44,771 bases of DNA from Lacticaseibacillus baoqingensis (GTDB taxonomy: Bacteria > Bacillota > Bacilli > Lactobacillales > Lactobacillaceae), in the NCBI RefSeq assembly GCF_003946165.1, contig NZ_RHOI01000024.1, positions 1 to 44,771 of the forward strand, in the 5' to 3' direction. Positions within the stretch are counted from its first letter, which is position 1. Each line of letters opens with the position of its first letter. Positions 43,581-44,771 of this stretch are shown here, piece after piece. The notes beneath the pieces were generated by a model. It was not told where the DNA came from, searched no databases, and was given only the letters and a program-made list of their open reading frames with translations. The position numbers and the translations under genes are program-made.

Positions 43581-44660
43581 ATGCAAACGCGCAGTTCCAG
43601 ACGCCATCCCCCCAAGCAATCCCGTTTTCCTTGGATCAGGTGGGTGCTTGTGATCATTGGGATCTTGGCATTTTCCGGCGGAGCATACGCTTTGAGGCTG
43701 TATAGCCAAACCAAATATGCCCTAGACAGCACCTATTCCGGCTTAAAAAATCAAGCCGTCGCCACCACCATCAGTGATAAGAAGCCTTTTGCCGCGCTAT
43801 TGCTAGGCGTGGATACTGGCGCTTTAGGGCGTTCGTATAAAGGAAATTCCGACACGATGATCGTTGCGGTCGTCAATCCGCAAAAGAAAACCACCACCAT
43901 GGTGTCGATCCCGCGCGATACCGTCGCCCAGTTGATCGGCACAGAATCATTCAACATGCAAAAGATCAACGCCGCTTATAACGTGGGCGGCTCCGACATG
44001 GCCATCGACACCGTGTCTAAGCTGGTGGATGTCCCGATCAAATATTATATGACGATCAATATGGGTGCTTTGGAAAATGTGGTCGATGCCGTTGGCGGGA
44101 TCGACGTCAACGTGCCATTTTCTTATACGGATTCACATTCTCACAATTGGCACTTCACCAAAGGCCCGATGCATCTCAACGGGGCCAAGGCGCTGGCTTA
44201 TGCGCGGATGCGCCATGAAGACCCGCAAGGCGACTATGGCCGCCAACAGCGCCAGCAGCAAGTGATCAAGGCGATCTTGAAAAAGGCGATCTCCCTCAAC
44301 GGCCTCACCAAGTTCAACCAATTGTTGAAAACTGTCTCCAATAATATCCAAACCAACTTGACCTTCAATGACATGACCACGATCTTCACGAATTACCGTG
44401 CGGCCACCGGCACCATCAAAACCGATACCTTACAAGGCCAATCCGCAAAGATCTATTCCAACTTATACGGCGACTACTTAGACTACCAAGTGCCTTCTAA
44501 CGACGAGCTCCAGCGCGTTTCGGATAAGCTGCGCGCGGCACTAGGTCTAGACAGTACGACGGTGGCCAACCAAAGTACCAAAGAAAACGATGCGAACACT
44601 TCATTTAGTTGGCATACGACCGCAGATCAAACTTATACGATCTACAATCCCGATTATTGA
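43581..44660 (+). CDS. LytR-CpsA-Psr (LCP) family cell-wall glycopolymer ligase
   Basis: 359 residues. Short basic cytoplasmic N-terminus (RSSRRHPPKQSR), one transmembrane helix (about 22-42), then the extracellular LCP domain. Domain motifs: FAALLLGVDTG, SDTMIVAVVNPQKKTTTMVS, IPRDT, KINAAYNVGG, VDAVGGIDVNVPF, LNGAKALAYARMRHEDPQGD and YGRQQRQQQVI. These hold the conserved Arg and Asp residues that bind the polyprenyl-pyrophosphate donor. LCP enzymes attach teichoic acids or polysaccharides to peptidoglycan. AAGGAGG ribosome site. No clear terminator before the adjacent insertion sequence. Confidence 0.92.
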   Translation: MQTRSSRRHPPKQSRFPWIRWVLVIIGILAFSGGAYALRLYSQTKYALDSTYSGLKNQAVATTISDKKPFAALLLGVDTGALGRSYKGNSDTMIVAVVNPQKKTTTMVSIPRDTVAQLIGTESFNMQKINAAYNVGGSDMAIDTVSKLVDVPIKYYMTINMGALENVVDAVGGIDVNVPFSYTDSHSHNWHFTKGPMHLNGAKALAYARMRHEDPQGDYGRQQRQQQVIKAILKKAISLNGLTKFNQLLKTVSNNIQTNLTFNDMTTIFTNYRAATGTIKTDTLQGQSAKIYSNLYGDYLDYQVPSNDELQRVSDKLRAALGLDSTTVANQSTKENDANTSFSWHTTADQTYTIYNPDY

Positions 44661-44697
44661 GCGCATGCCCGCTGCCAAAAAGGCACTGCAGTTGTGA

Positions 44698-44734
44698 TGT
44701 GAACCCAAGAGGTTGGACAATCAAAAAAATTTAG
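44698..44734 (-). mobile_element. End of an IS3-family (IS150-like) element, terminal inverted repeat region
   Basis: TGTGAACCCAAGAGGTTGGA followed by CAATC resembles IS150-group termini (TGTACTG..CCC....GTTGGACA). It sits just outside the stop codon of a truncated transposase frame. The exact tip is uncertain by a few bases (44694-44701). Confidence 0.6.
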
Positions 44735-44771
44735 TTAAGCAGCTTCTTGGAGGGCAAGTTTTCGGTATTCT
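44735..44771 (-). CDS. IS3-family transposase OrfB, last 11 codons, cut by the window edge
   Basis: The minus-strand frame ends EYRKLALQEAA-stop (TTA at 44735-44737). EYR..A....A is the typical C-terminus of IS3/IS150-family OrfB, after the SPxEYR motif. The integrase core lies outside the window. The fragment is short, so the call leans on the matching inverted repeat next to it. Confidence 0.65.
   Translation of the reverse strand, partial: EYRKLALQEAA

Overview
The window is a stretch of chromosome from a low-GC Gram-positive bacterium of the Lactobacillaceae, probably close to the Lacticaseibacillus/Schleiferilactobacillus branch. Evidence: the divergent ccpA/pepQ pair, a T-box leader on alaS, a CIRCE element on groESL, and gene blocks typical of Firmicutes (ireB-ruvX-DUF1292, zapA-cvpA-mutS2-trxA, ytoI-nrnA-cshB, mutS-mutL-ruvA-ruvB-queA-tgt-yajC). 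Base composition looks near 50% GC, high for the family. The genus is an inference. Almost everything is core housekeeping; I saw no rRNA, tRNA, CRISPR array, prophage or defence island.

Layout. 1-385: 5' end of an IS200/IS605-type tnpB with its left-end hairpins. 455-2759: ccpA and pepQ, divergent around a cre-like site. 2832-6187: YtxH and DUF948 envelope proteins, an MscS channel, a CBS-domain protein like the c-di-AMP receptor CbpB/DarB, and a GlpF-type aquaglyceroporin. 6386-8932: metallophosphoesterase, an in-frame MurI-RdgB fusion, and a YslB-like protein. 9072-16776: trxA, mutS2, cvpA, zapA, DUF1292, ruvX, ireB and T-box-controlled alaS. 16818-22530: an operon of ytoI, nrnA, cshB and a protein with a SUMF1/FGE-like tail, preceded by dinB. 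22616-27522: zwf with a DtxR-type regulator, then adhE with Rex-like operators around its promoter. 27822-38131: one long repair and tRNA-modification block on the minus strand, holding a frameshifted maf, with a TVP38/TMEM64-type membrane protein on the other strand. 38132-38554: a non-coding gap with strong folded structure. 38555-43349: a KimA-like potassium importer, two small proteins and groESL. 43581-44771: an LCP-family cell-wall enzyme and the end of an IS3-family element.

How the genes work together: the window combines carbon and redox control (CcpA, Rex-like sites, AdhE, Zwf, GlpF), DNA repair (MutS, MutL, RuvA, RuvB, DinB, MutS2, RuvX, RdgB), translation and tRNA modification (AlaS, Tgt, QueA, CshB), and osmotic and potassium balance (MscS, CbpB/DarB-like, KimA-like). 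The most unusual items are the perfect 70-nt cloverleaf between mutS and kimA, the MurI-RdgB fusion, the Cys-to-Asp change at the AlaS editing metal site, the maf frameshift, the SUMF1-like protein, and a plus-oriented terminator between tgt and queA with no obvious gene to serve.
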